From contig JADINA010000032.1 in the NCBI GenBank assembly GCA_017694295.1, positions 1 through 59,606 on the forward strand: a stretch of DNA of 59,606 bases. Reading direction: 5' to 3'. The notes below the pieces were generated by a model. The model was not told the origin of the DNA. It saw nothing but the letters and a program-made list of their open reading frames with translations, and ran no database searches. A program made the translations under genes and the position numbers. Source of the DNA: Candidatus Alloenteromonas pullistercoris (lineage in GTDB: Bacteria; Bacillota_I; Bacilli_A; RFN20; CAG-826). Shown here piece by piece: positions 7,088 through 14,682 of the stretch (position 1 is its first letter; each line of letters begins with the position of its first letter).

Positions 7088-8668
7088 ATGTTGACACCAT
7101 TTCTTCTTAGCGAGGGCGTTTGGATTGCCCTCGTAGTCGTCATCCCGGTCGTGGTCGGCCTAGTGGCCGCCGGGCTGACCTTATTTTTGACTAGCCACAA
7201 AAGCAAAGTCGCCGGCAAAAACGCCGAGACGGTTTTGAAGGAGGCGAAGATCAAGGCCGAGCATCTTATCAAAAACGCCGAGATCGACGCCAAGCAAGCC
7301 GCCTTCGAGGCCAAGCAGAAGGCCGATGGCGAGATAAGCGCCCGCAAAGGCGAACTCGCCTCTTTGGAGCAGAAGCTCAGCCTTCGCGAGCAGGCCATCG
7401 ATCAACGGGATTCGGCTTTGATCCAAAAGGAGAACAACCTCGAGAAGAAAAACGAGATGCTTGACCGCTCCATCGAATCCTATAAGGCCAGGCAAGCCGA
7501 GCTGGACTCGAAGATCGACGACATCATCAAGGAGCTTGAGAAAGTCGCCGGCATGTCGACCCAGGAAGCCCACGACGAGATCATGGCCAGGGTCGAATCG
7601 AAGATGGCCATGGAAATCGCCGCCTATATGAAAAACGCCGAGGACGAGGCCAAGGAAACCGCGGCCCAGAAAGCCATCGACCTATTGGCCCTCGCCTGCC
7701 AAAAATACGCCCAGGACGTCACCAGCGAGCGCACCGTCTCGGTCGTCTCCATCCCAAGCGATGAGATGAAAGGGAGGATCATCGGGCGCGAGGGGCGCAA
7801 TATCCGCGTCTTGGAGCAGGAGCTTGGCGTCGACATCGTAATCGACGACACCCCGGAGACCATCACCGTCTCCTGCTTTGACCCCATCAGGCGGGAAATC
7901 GCCAGGCGGACGATCGAGTATTTGGTCAAAGACGGTCGCATCCAGCCTAGCCGGATCGAGGAGGTCTCGGCGAAATGCAAGAGGGAAGTGGCCGAGACCG
8001 TTCAAAAATACGGCGAGGAAGCCTGCTTCAAACTTGGCCTCCCCCGCATCAACAAGGAGCTCGTCGCCTACGTCGGCCGTCTCCATTACCGCACCTCCTA
8101 TGGGCAAAACGCCCTTGAGCATTCGATGGAGGTCGCCTATCTAACCGGGCTTATGGCCGGGGAGCTCGGCCTTGACGTCAATCTCGCCCGCCGCGCCGGA
8201 TTGCTACACGACATCGGGAAATCCGTCGACTTCGAGCTTGAGGGGAGCCATGTTGAGCTTGGGGCCCAGCTTGCTAAAAAATATGGCGAATCCGACGTCG
8301 TCATCAACTCAATCGAAAGCCACCATGGCGACGTTGAGGCCCGTTACGTCATCTCCCACCTCGTGGCGGCCGCCGACACCCTCTCGGCCGCTAGGCCCGG
8401 GGCAAGGAGCGAGACCCTTGAAACCTACGTCAAGCGCGTTGAGCAGCTTGAGGGGCTCGCCAAATCCTTCGATGGCGTCCAACAGGCCTACGCCATGCAA
8501 TCGGGCCGCGAGATCCGGGTCATGGTCATGCCGGAGAAGATCTCCGACGCCGAATCGGTTTTGCTCGCCCAGCAGCTTCGCGACAAGATCGAGCAGGAAA
8601 TGACCTATCCCGGTCAGATAAAGGTTTCGGTCATCCGCGAATACCGGGCCATCGAGACCGCCAAATAA
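7088..8668 (+). CDS. rny: Ribonuclease Y
   Basis: The 526-residue membrane-anchored endoribonuclease starts mRNA decay in Bacilli. It has one N-terminal membrane helix (about 10-33), a long charged coiled coil (about 40-190), a KH domain with GRIIGREGRNIRVLEQELG, and an HD domain with LLHDIGKSVDFE and SHVELG. The ATG at 7088 is preceded by AAGGAG with good spacing. It heads an operon in which ymdB starts 1 nt after its stop, followed by miaB carrying a RicA-like domain. In Bacillus the Ric complex modulates RNase Y, which makes this clustering meaningful. Confidence 0.97.
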   Translation: MLTPFLLSEGVWIALVVVIPVVVGLVAAGLTLFLTSHKSKVAGKNAETVLKEAKIKAEHLIKNAEIDAKQAAFEAKQKADGEISARKGELASLEQKLSLREQAIDQRDSALIQKENNLEKKNEMLDRSIESYKARQAELDSKIDDIIKELEKVAGMSTQEAHDEIMARVESKMAMEIAAYMKNAEDEAKETAAQKAIDLLALACQKYAQDVTSERTVSVVSIPSDEMKGRIIGREGRNIRVLEQELGVDIVIDDTPETITVSCFDPIRREIARRTIEYLVKDGRIQPSRIEEVSAKCKREVAETVQKYGEEACFKLGLPRINKELVAYVGRLHYRTSYGQNALEHSMEVAYLTGLMAGELGLDVNLARRAGLLHDIGKSVDFELEGSHVELGAQLAKKYGESDVVINSIESHHGDVEARYVISHLVAAADTLSAARPGARSETLETYVKRVEQLEGLAKSFDGVQQAYAMQSGREIRVMVMPEKISDAESVLLAQQLRDKIEQEMTYPGQIKVSVIREYRAIETAK

Positions 8669-8669
8669 G

Positions 8670-9464
8670 ATGCGCTTCCTCTTCCTTGGCGACGTCGTCG
8701 GCCCGATTGGGCTAAGGGGTGTAGGGGAGGTTTTGCCTAAGCTGAAGGCCGCCTTGAAGCCCGACATCGCGATCGTCAACGGGGAAAACGCCGCCCGGGG
8801 AAGGGGCATAGTCCGCCAAGACTATCTTGCCTTGAAGCGCTCCGGGGCCGATTTCATCACCTTGGGCAACCACTTCCTCGACAAGAAGGCTCTCTCCTCC
8901 TTTATCGGCGAATACCCCGACTTGCTCCGCCCGCTTAACGCGAAAGGCTTCGATAAGGGGAGGGGGGTCGCCATAACCGAGGTCAATGGGCTTAAGGTCG
9001 CCATATTGACCATCACCCTTCCGGCGTTCCTCAACATGGAGCTGGAAGACCAATACGAAACGATGGAAAGGATATTGCCAAGCCTCCCCAAGCTAAGCTT
9101 TATCGACCTCCATGGCGAATCGACTTCCGAGAAGCAACTTTTCTTCCACTATTTCCGGGGGAAGGTAAGCGCGATCGTCGGAACCCACACCCACGTCCAA
9201 ACCGCCGACGCCTGCATCGAAGGCGGGACGGCCTTCATCTGTGACGCCGGGATGTGTGGGGAGAGCGATTCGATTATCGGGGTGAGCTATGAATCGGCCA
9301 TTTCAAGGGCCCGTTATGGGCAGGGGCGGTTTAGCTGCTCGGAGGAAGGAAAGTATTCAGTCTGCGGGGTTTACGTCGATTGCGACGACGCCTCTGGGCG
9401 GGCGATAGCCATCCGCCCATTTAGTATAAAAGAAGGAATGGAGGTCACCGATGCCCTCAGTTGA
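8670..9464 (+). CDS. ymdB: YmdB metallophosphoesterase (2',3'-cNMP phosphodiesterase)
   Basis: The 264-residue protein has the whole YmdB metal-site series: GDVVGPIG near the start, NGENAA, LGNHFLDK, DLHGESTSEK and GTHTHVQTADA. In Bacillus YmdB hydrolyses 2',3'-cyclic nucleotides and affects biofilm and motility fate; those nucleotides are RNA-decay products, which fits the rny-ymdB pairing. It begins 1 nt after the rny stop and overlaps miaB by 14 nt, indicating translational coupling. Confidence 0.95.
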   Translation: MRFLFLGDVVGPIGLRGVGEVLPKLKAALKPDIAIVNGENAARGRGIVRQDYLALKRSGADFITLGNHFLDKKALSSFIGEYPDLLRPLNAKGFDKGRGVAITEVNGLKVAILTITLPAFLNMELEDQYETMERILPSLPKLSFIDLHGESTSEKQLFFHYFRGKVSAIVGTHTHVQTADACIEGGTAFICDAGMCGESDSIIGVSYESAISRARYGQGRFSCSEEGKYSVCGVYVDCDDASGRAIAIRPFSIKEGMEVTDALS

Positions 9465-11202
9465 GATCATTTCCAAGCCGGATTTGGGGAAAGCCCGTAA
9501 TAGAGCCTTGGCCCCAAAAGTCAGTTATGACGATTGCCAGGTCAGCGAGCGCGTTTCCGCTTTTGCTAAAGGGCGGACCTATTTGGTCAAGACCTTTGGC
9601 TGCCAAGGCAACGTCAGGGACGAGGAGGTCATCTCCGGGTATTTGGAAAGATGCGGCTTTTCAAAAGCCAAAGACGAATCCAAAGCCAACATAGTCGTCA
9701 TCAACACCTGCGCCGTGCGCGAGAACGCCGAGGACAAGGTGTATGGGGAAATCGGCAAGTTCAAGGCCAATTACCTCGCCGATAAGGATTTTATCCTCTG
9801 CGTCTGCGGCTGCATGATGCAGGAGGAGGGCAAGGCGGAACGTCTTTTTGAAAGCTACCGCCACCTCAAGATCGTCTTTGGGACCTATAACATCCCCTCA
9901 TTGCCTTCCTTATTGGACCGTTACTTGCAAACAAGAAAGCCGATACTCGACGTCATCTCCTATCCAGGCGACATCATCGAGGGGCTTCCCTCCATCCGCC
10001 TCGACCCATACAAGGCTTATGTCAACATCTCCTATGGCTGCGATAAGTTCTGCACCTATTGCATCGTCCCTTATACCCGGGGAAGGGAGAGGTCAAGGCC
10101 TTTAAAGGAAATAGTCAAAGAATGCGAGCAGCTGGTCGAGGAAGGGTATAAGGAAATCACCCTGCTTGGTCAAAACGTCAATTCCTATGGGAAGGATTTT
10201 GGCGATGGAACCACCTTCTCCACCGTGTTGGAGGCGGTCGCGAAAACCGGGATCGCCCGGCTTCGCTTCACGACTTCCCACCCTTGGGATTTTGATTTGG
10301 AGATGCTCGACGTCATCGCCAAATACCCCAACATCATGAATTGCATCCACCTTCCCGTCCAATCCGGCAGCAGCGAGATCCTTCGCCTTATGGGGAGACG
10401 TTACGACAGGGAGTCGTATTTGAAGCTTGTGGAGGAAATTAGGAAACGCATCCCCGGATGCGCGATCACCACCGACATCATCGTCGGCTTCCCCAATGAG
10501 ACGGAAAGCCAATTCGAGGAAACCCTTTCCCTTTGCGAGAAAGTGAAATACGACGCCGCCTTCACCTTCATCTACTCCCCAAGGGCCGGCACCCCAGCCG
10601 CTAGGATGGAGGACAACGTCAGCGATAAGGTGAAGCACGAAAGGTTCAATCGCCTGCTCAAGGTCATAGAAGACGGCGTCTGCTACCATTCCTCGCAGAT
10701 GGTCGGGAAGGTCTACGACGTCTTGGTCGACGGGCAAAGCAAAAAGGACGAGGCCTTCCTTTCCGGCTACGCCGAAAACGGCAAGCTCATCCATTTCCAA
10801 GGCCCTTCTTATCTGCGCGGGCTCATCGTCCCGGTTAAAGTGAGTGAGGACCACGCCTTCTCGATGAAAGGCGTCTTGGAGGGCGACCCATTTGATATTA
10901 CCCTTGCCCAGGCGAAGCGCTCGCTTGAAAGCGAGTCCGAATACGCCGAGTTTTTAAAAGCAAAGGCCGAGCTTGACGCCGACCAATCGTTCTCCGGCCT
11001 TTATTCGCTTTTCAAAAGCAAGCGGGAACAGCTGCAAAAAGCCGCTAAAAACGGCGAGCAAAATGCGAAAATCCAAGAAATAAAAGGGGAATTGCGGGAA
11101 TACGCCGATAAATTGAAGAACCATCCGCTTTACGTGAATTTCCTTTCCCGCAAGGCCGATGTCGAGGCGTTATTGGAGGAAGCCTTCGCTTTGATCAAAT
11201 GA
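9451..11202 (+). CDS. miaB: MiaB tRNA methylthiotransferase fused to a YmcA/RicA (Com_YlbF) domain
   Basis: Residues 1-480 are MiaB, which converts i6A37 to ms2i6A37 in tRNA. The auxiliary-cluster cysteines are C51 (GCQGNVRDEE), C87 (NTCAVRENAEDKVYG) and C121 (GCMMQEEGK); the radical-SAM cysteines are C197/C201/C204 (CDKFCTYC); a TRAM domain ends near 478. Residues about 481-583 (from nt 10891) are extra. They form a helical region with TLAQAKRSL, a FLKAKAEL helix, KREQLQKAAKNG and KLKNHPLYVNFLSRKADVEA, which follows the spacing of the YlbF/YmcA family: two long helices, then a xVxxFxxxxxxVxxLL end. In Bacillus ymcA (ricA) is the separate gene directly after miaB; here the two are one open frame. 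The stop overlaps the miaA start. Confidence 0.9.
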   Translation: MPSVEIISKPDLGKARNRALAPKVSYDDCQVSERVSAFAKGRTYLVKTFGCQGNVRDEEVISGYLERCGFSKAKDESKANIVVINTCAVRENAEDKVYGEIGKFKANYLADKDFILCVCGCMMQEEGKAERLFESYRHLKIVFGTYNIPSLPSLLDRYLQTRKPILDVISYPGDIIEGLPSIRLDPYKAYVNISYGCDKFCTYCIVPYTRGRERSRPLKEIVKECEQLVEEGYKEITLLGQNVNSYGKDFGDGTTFSTVLEAVAKTGIARLRFTTSHPWDFDLEMLDVIAKYPNIMNCIHLPVQSGSSEILRLMGRRYDRESYLKLVEEIRKRIPGCAITTDIIVGFPNETESQFEETLSLCEKVKYDAAFTFIYSPRAGTPAARMEDNVSDKVKHERFNRLLKVIEDGVCYHSSQMVGKVYDVLVDGQSKKDEAFLSGYAENGKLIHFQGPSYLRGLIVPVKVSEDHAFSMKGVLEGDPFDITLAQAKRSLESESEYAEFLKAKAELDADQSFSGLYSLFKSKREQLQKAAKNGEQNAKIQEIKGELREYADKLKNHPLYVNFLSRKADVEALLEEAFALIK

Positions 11203-12083
11203 TCATCGTTTTGACCGGGGTAACGGGGTCTGGGAAAAGCGAACTGGCCATAAGCTTGGCCAAGAAGCTAAACGCCGGCATCGTCAACGCCGACGCCTTC
11301 CAGGTATATGAGGAGCTTAACATCGCCACCGCCAAGCCAACTGAGGCGATGATGATGGAAGCCCCCCATTTCCTATTTGACTTCATCCCGGTTACCTCTT
11401 CCTATTCGGTCGCCGAATACCAGCAAGACCTTCGTAGCGCCATCGCGACTTTGGAGCAAGCTGGGAAAAACGTCATCATAGCCGGCGGGACCGGTCTTTA
11501 CATTAGGGCGGGCATTTACGATTACCGCTTCCCCGAGGAGCGCGAGGTCGACATGGCCCCATTCGAAGGGCTTGGTGACGATGAACTTTATCGGCAAGCC
11601 AGCCTATTAGACGAGGCGGAGGCCAAAACCATCCATCCCCATAACCGGGTCCGGCTGTTGCGGCTTATCAAAATGGCTTTGATGGGATATAGGAAAAGCG
11701 AGGTTAAGCAAAACCAGGCGCACCGCCCCCTTTATGATTGCCTTTTCCTCGGACTTGAGGTTGAGCGTTCCGACATCTACTCCCGGGTCGAAAGAAGGGT
11801 TGAGCGGATGTTCGAATCGGGACTGGTGGAGGAAAACCGCCGATTGGTTGAAAAACACGGGCGGGATTGCCCGGCCTTTCGGGCCATTGGCGTCAAGGAG
11901 CTCTTCCCATATTTCGATGGGCTCATCAGCTTGGAGCAGGCCAAGGAGGAAATCAAAAAGAACACCCGCCACTACGTCAAGCGGCAGGAAACGTTTTTCC
12001 GCCACCAATTCGACATAACCTACGTCAAAGGCGAAGAGGACGTGCTTAAGCTTATCAAGGAGCGTGACGATGGGGCGCTTTGA
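11199..12083 (+). CDS. miaA: tRNA dimethylallyltransferase
   Basis: The 294-residue enzyme isopentenylates A37 in tRNAs reading UNN codons, making the substrate of MiaB. The P-loop GVTGSGKS is at about 6-13, followed by NADAFQVYEELNIATAKPT (the D and Q recognition region), GGTGLYI, and RAIGVKELFPYF near the C-terminus. Length is normal for the family. ATGA overlap with miaB and overlap with the next gene indicate an operon of A37 modification functions. Confidence 0.96.
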   Translation: MIIVLTGVTGSGKSELAISLAKKLNAGIVNADAFQVYEELNIATAKPTEAMMMEAPHFLFDFIPVTSSYSVAEYQQDLRSAIATLEQAGKNVIIAGGTGLYIRAGIYDYRFPEEREVDMAPFEGLGDDELYRQASLLDEAEAKTIHPHNRVRLLRLIKMALMGYRKSEVKQNQAHRPLYDCLFLGLEVERSDIYSRVERRVERMFESGLVEENRRLVEKHGRDCPAFRAIGVKELFPYFDGLISLEQAKEEIKKNTRHYVKRQETFFRHQFDITYVKGEEDVLKLIKERDDGAL

Positions 12084-12750
12084 AAGGGAAATCGGCCTAT
12101 TGGGCGAAGATGGGCTTAATAGGCTTTTCGCCTCTAAGGTCGCCGTCATCGGGCTAGGCGGAGTAGGCGGCAGCTGCGCGATCGCATTAGCGAGATCCGG
12201 GGTTGGGCGGTTATTGCTGCTTGACGGGGACGTCGTCGAGGAAAGCAACCTAAATAGGCAAACCCTTTTCGGCTATTCCGATTTGGGGAGGAGGAAGGCC
12301 GAGGCCGCCAAAGAGGCCCTTTCTCCCTATTGCGGGTCAATCGAGGCTTTTGACGCCTATTTGGATGAGGGCAACATCGACTCCTTTCCTTTGGAGGGGT
12401 GCGATTTCCTGCTTGACTGCATCGACGATCTCAAGGCCAAGATCGCCATCATCCGTTATTGCCTTACTCACCGCATTCCCTTCCTTTCGAGCTGCGGGAT
12501 GGGGAAAAGGCTCGATCCGAGCAAGGTGGGGATTACGAGCCTGGACAAGACCTATGGGTGTCCGATAGCCAAGCGGATGAGATCGCTTCTTAGGAAAGAG
12601 GGCATCGACTTAACGAAAGTGGAGGTCGTCTTCTCCTCCGAGCCCCCGGAGGATCGGGCTTTGATCCCCTCCTCGTTGATAATGGTCCCCTCCGAGGCTG
12701 GGCTATTGTTGGCCTATCGATGCATTGGCAAACTCGCTTTTGGGGAATAG
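12070..12750 (+). CDS. tcdA: tRNA threonylcarbamoyladenosine dehydratase (ThiF/E1-like)
   Basis: The 226-residue protein starts RFEREIGLLGEDGLNRLFAS, typical of TcdA/CsdL, then has the nucleotide-binding GLGGVGGSCAIALARSG, LDGDVVEESNLNRQ and a DCIDDLKAK region. TcdA cyclises t6A37 to ct6A37 in ANN-decoding tRNAs. A MoeB/ThiF role is less likely because the CxxC zinc pairs of those enzymes are not seen. It overlaps miaA by 14 nt; a GTG at 12064 is an alternative start. The grouping with miaB and miaA makes a three-gene position-37 modification set. Confidence 0.87.
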   Translation: MGRFEREIGLLGEDGLNRLFASKVAVIGLGGVGGSCAIALARSGVGRLLLLDGDVVEESNLNRQTLFGYSDLGRRKAEAAKEALSPYCGSIEAFDAYLDEGNIDSFPLEGCDFLLDCIDDLKAKIAIIRYCLTHRIPFLSSCGMGKRLDPSKVGITSLDKTYGCPIAKRMRSLLRKEGIDLTKVEVVFSSEPPEDRALIPSSLIMVPSEAGLLLAYRCIGKLAFGE

Positions 12751-12788
12751 ACAAAAACCGGTTTAGGTTTATTATCGTATAGATTCAT

Positions 12789-12794
12789 AGGAGG
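12789..12794 (+). promoter_or_regulatory. fhs ribosome-binding site; candidate promoter just upstream
   Basis: AGGAGG lies 8 nt before the fhs ATG. TTGGCA (12725-12730) and TAGACA (12748-12753), 17 nt apart, form a candidate promoter overlapping the end of tcdA. Confidence 0.4.
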
Positions 12795-12802
12795 CCGGAT
12801 AT

Positions 12803-14419
12803 ATGCAGCTGCGTGATATTTACAAAGTGGCCGAAGAAGCCGGGATAGGCGAGGAATACGTCATCCCTTACGGGAAAAACAAAGCCAAAGTCGATTTGGG
12901 GATCCTTGATTCCCTTGGGGAGAGAAAGGGAAAACTTGTCTTGGTGACCGCCATCACCCCAACCAAAGCCGGCGAAGGGAAGACGACCGCCTCGATCGCT
13001 CTTGCCGAGGGCCTTGGGCAAATGGGAAAAAAGGCCCTTCTTTGCCTTCGCGAGCCAAGTCTTGGCCCGGTTTTCGGGCTTAAAGGCGGAGCGACCGGCG
13101 GGGGAAGGGTGACGGTTGAGCCATCCATGGACATCAACCTCCATTTCAACGGGGACATGCACGCGCTCACCTCCTCCATCGATTTGATCGCGGCTGTCAT
13201 CGACAATTCCATCTATCAGGGCAACCCGCTTAACATCGATCCGGAGCGGATCGTCTGGAAAAGGGCTCTTGACGTCAATGACCGAGCCCTCCGCTCGATT
13301 AGGGTCGCCGAGGACGACAAGAAGTGCGAGCCTCACAAGGCCTCGTTCGTCATCACGGTCGCCTCTGAGCTGATGGCGATTTTCTGCCTCGCCTCCGGCC
13401 CTGAGGATTTCCTAAAACGCCTTAAGAGGATTACGGTCGCCTTCGATAAGGAAGGCAAGCCAATAACCATAGGCGATCTGAAGGTCTCCCATGCCGTTAT
13501 GAGGCTCATGAAAGACGCCTTCAACCCGAACTTAGTCCAAACCTCGGAAGGGAACCCCGTCTTGATCCATGGCGGGCCCTTTGCCAACATCGCCCATGGC
13601 TGCAATTCCCTTATCGCCACCGATTTGGCCCTCCGCCTATCGCCTCTTGTCATAACCGAAGCCGGCTTTGGGGCCGACCTTGGGGCCGAGAAGTTCCTCG
13701 ACATCGTCTGCCAGGAAGGGGCGATTAAGCCGGATATGGCGGTTTTGGTCGCGACCATCAGGGCCTTGAAGATGCATGGCGGGGTCGCCTTCGACGATTT
13801 GTCTACCCCAAACGTCGAGGCGCTCCAGAGGGGAATGGCCAATTTGGACAAGCATTACTCAAACCTCGCCTCCTTTGGCTTGCCCATAGTCGTCGCCATC
13901 AACCATTTCCAAGCCGATTCGGAGGAGGAAATAAAGGCCTTGGAAAGCCATTGCGAGGCCAAAGGGTACTCTTTTGCCTTCCTCGACGGGTACCTCCGCG
14001 GCGGGGCTGGGGCCGTCGATTTGGCCAAGAAGGTCATTTACACCTTGGACAATTCCCATTCCTCCTATGCCCCCCTATATCGGAAGGAAAGCCCGGTTGA
14101 GGAGAAGATAGAAACGATTTGCAAAAAGATCTATGGGGCGGATGGGGTCGTATATTCGCCTATAGCCAAAGAGAAACTCTCCCAATGCGCCTCCCTTGGC
14201 CTTTCCTCCGCCTATGTCTGCATGGCCAAAACCCCGAATTCACTTTCCGACGACGCCAAGAAGCTAGGCGTCCCCAAAGGCTTTTCCATCAACGTCAGGG
14301 ACGTCGATTTCGCTTCCGGGGCCAATTTCGTCATTCCCCTATGCGGGACGATCTTCACGATGCCTGGATTGCCCAAAGTCCCGGCGGCCGTCAAAATGGA
14401 GGATGAGCCATGGAAGTGA
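12803..14419 (+). CDS. fhs: Formate-tetrahydrofolate ligase
   Basis: The 538-residue enzyme makes 10-formyl-THF from formate, ATP and THF for purines and formyl-Met. The P-loop TPTKAGEGKTT is at about 52-62, followed by CLREPSLGPVFGLKGGATGGG, INLHFNGDMHA, HGGPFANIAHGCNS and TEAGFGADLGAEKFLDI, all hallmark stretches. Length is slightly under the usual 550-560. It starts with a strong AGGAGG site and its end overlaps the DUF951 gene by 10 nt. Confidence 0.97.
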   Translation: MQLRDIYKVAEEAGIGEEYVIPYGKNKAKVDLGILDSLGERKGKLVLVTAITPTKAGEGKTTASIALAEGLGQMGKKALLCLREPSLGPVFGLKGGATGGGRVTVEPSMDINLHFNGDMHALTSSIDLIAAVIDNSIYQGNPLNIDPERIVWKRALDVNDRALRSIRVAEDDKKCEPHKASFVITVASELMAIFCLASGPEDFLKRLKRITVAFDKEGKPITIGDLKVSHAVMRLMKDAFNPNLVQTSEGNPVLIHGGPFANIAHGCNSLIATDLALRLSPLVITEAGFGADLGAEKFLDIVCQEGAIKPDMAVLVATIRALKMHGGVAFDDLSTPNVEALQRGMANLDKHYSNLASFGLPIVVAINHFQADSEEEIKALESHCEAKGYSFAFLDGYLRGGAGAVDLAKKVIYTLDNSHSSYAPLYRKESPVEEKIETICKKIYGADGVVYSPIAKEKLSQCASLGLSSAYVCMAKTPNSLSDDAKKLGVPKGFSINVRDVDFASGANFVIPLCGTIFTMPGLPKVPAAVKMEDEPWK

Positions 14420-14631
14420 TCGAGTATGCCCTTTACGACGAAGTCGAGATGAAGAAGGCTCATCCCTGCTTCCGCCGCTCAAAGAGGTTTCAGATCGTCC
14501 GGGTTGGGGCCGACATCAAGATAATGTGCCTAGGGTGCGGGAATGTCATGATGATCGACCGCGATAAATTCAATTCGAAAATCAAGAAGGTCATCGCCCA
14601 CCACGATGCCCCATTGGCCAATAACCTTTAG
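14410..14631 (+). CDS. DUF951 family small protein
   Basis: The 73-residue protein has the DUF951 pattern: YDEVEMKKAHPC near the start, then RVGADIKIMCLGCGNVMMIDR with a CxxC pair and a lone earlier cysteine that may complete a metal site. The family is found across Firmicutes near ychF and replication genes; its function is not known. It overlaps fhs by 10 nt and ends before a strong terminator. Confidence 0.85.
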   Translation: MEVIEYALYDEVEMKKAHPCFRRSKRFQIVRVGADIKIMCLGCGNVMMIDRDKFNSKIKKVIAHHDAPLANNL

Positions 14632-14643
14632 AGCCTTTGGCCC

Positions 14644-14682
14644 AACAAGCCTCCTATTTGCAATCGGGAGGCTTGTTTTTTG
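14644..14682 (+). terminator. Strong terminator after the DUF951 gene
   Basis: An 11-bp perfect stem (14644-14654 with 14667-14677) has a 12-nt loop and runs into a T tract. The T tract overlaps the TTG start proposed for the next gene. Confidence 0.9.

Noticed and set aside
12751-12802. Tetrahydrofolate riboswitch before fhs
   Set aside because: The gap is only 52 nt and lacks the riboswitch core.
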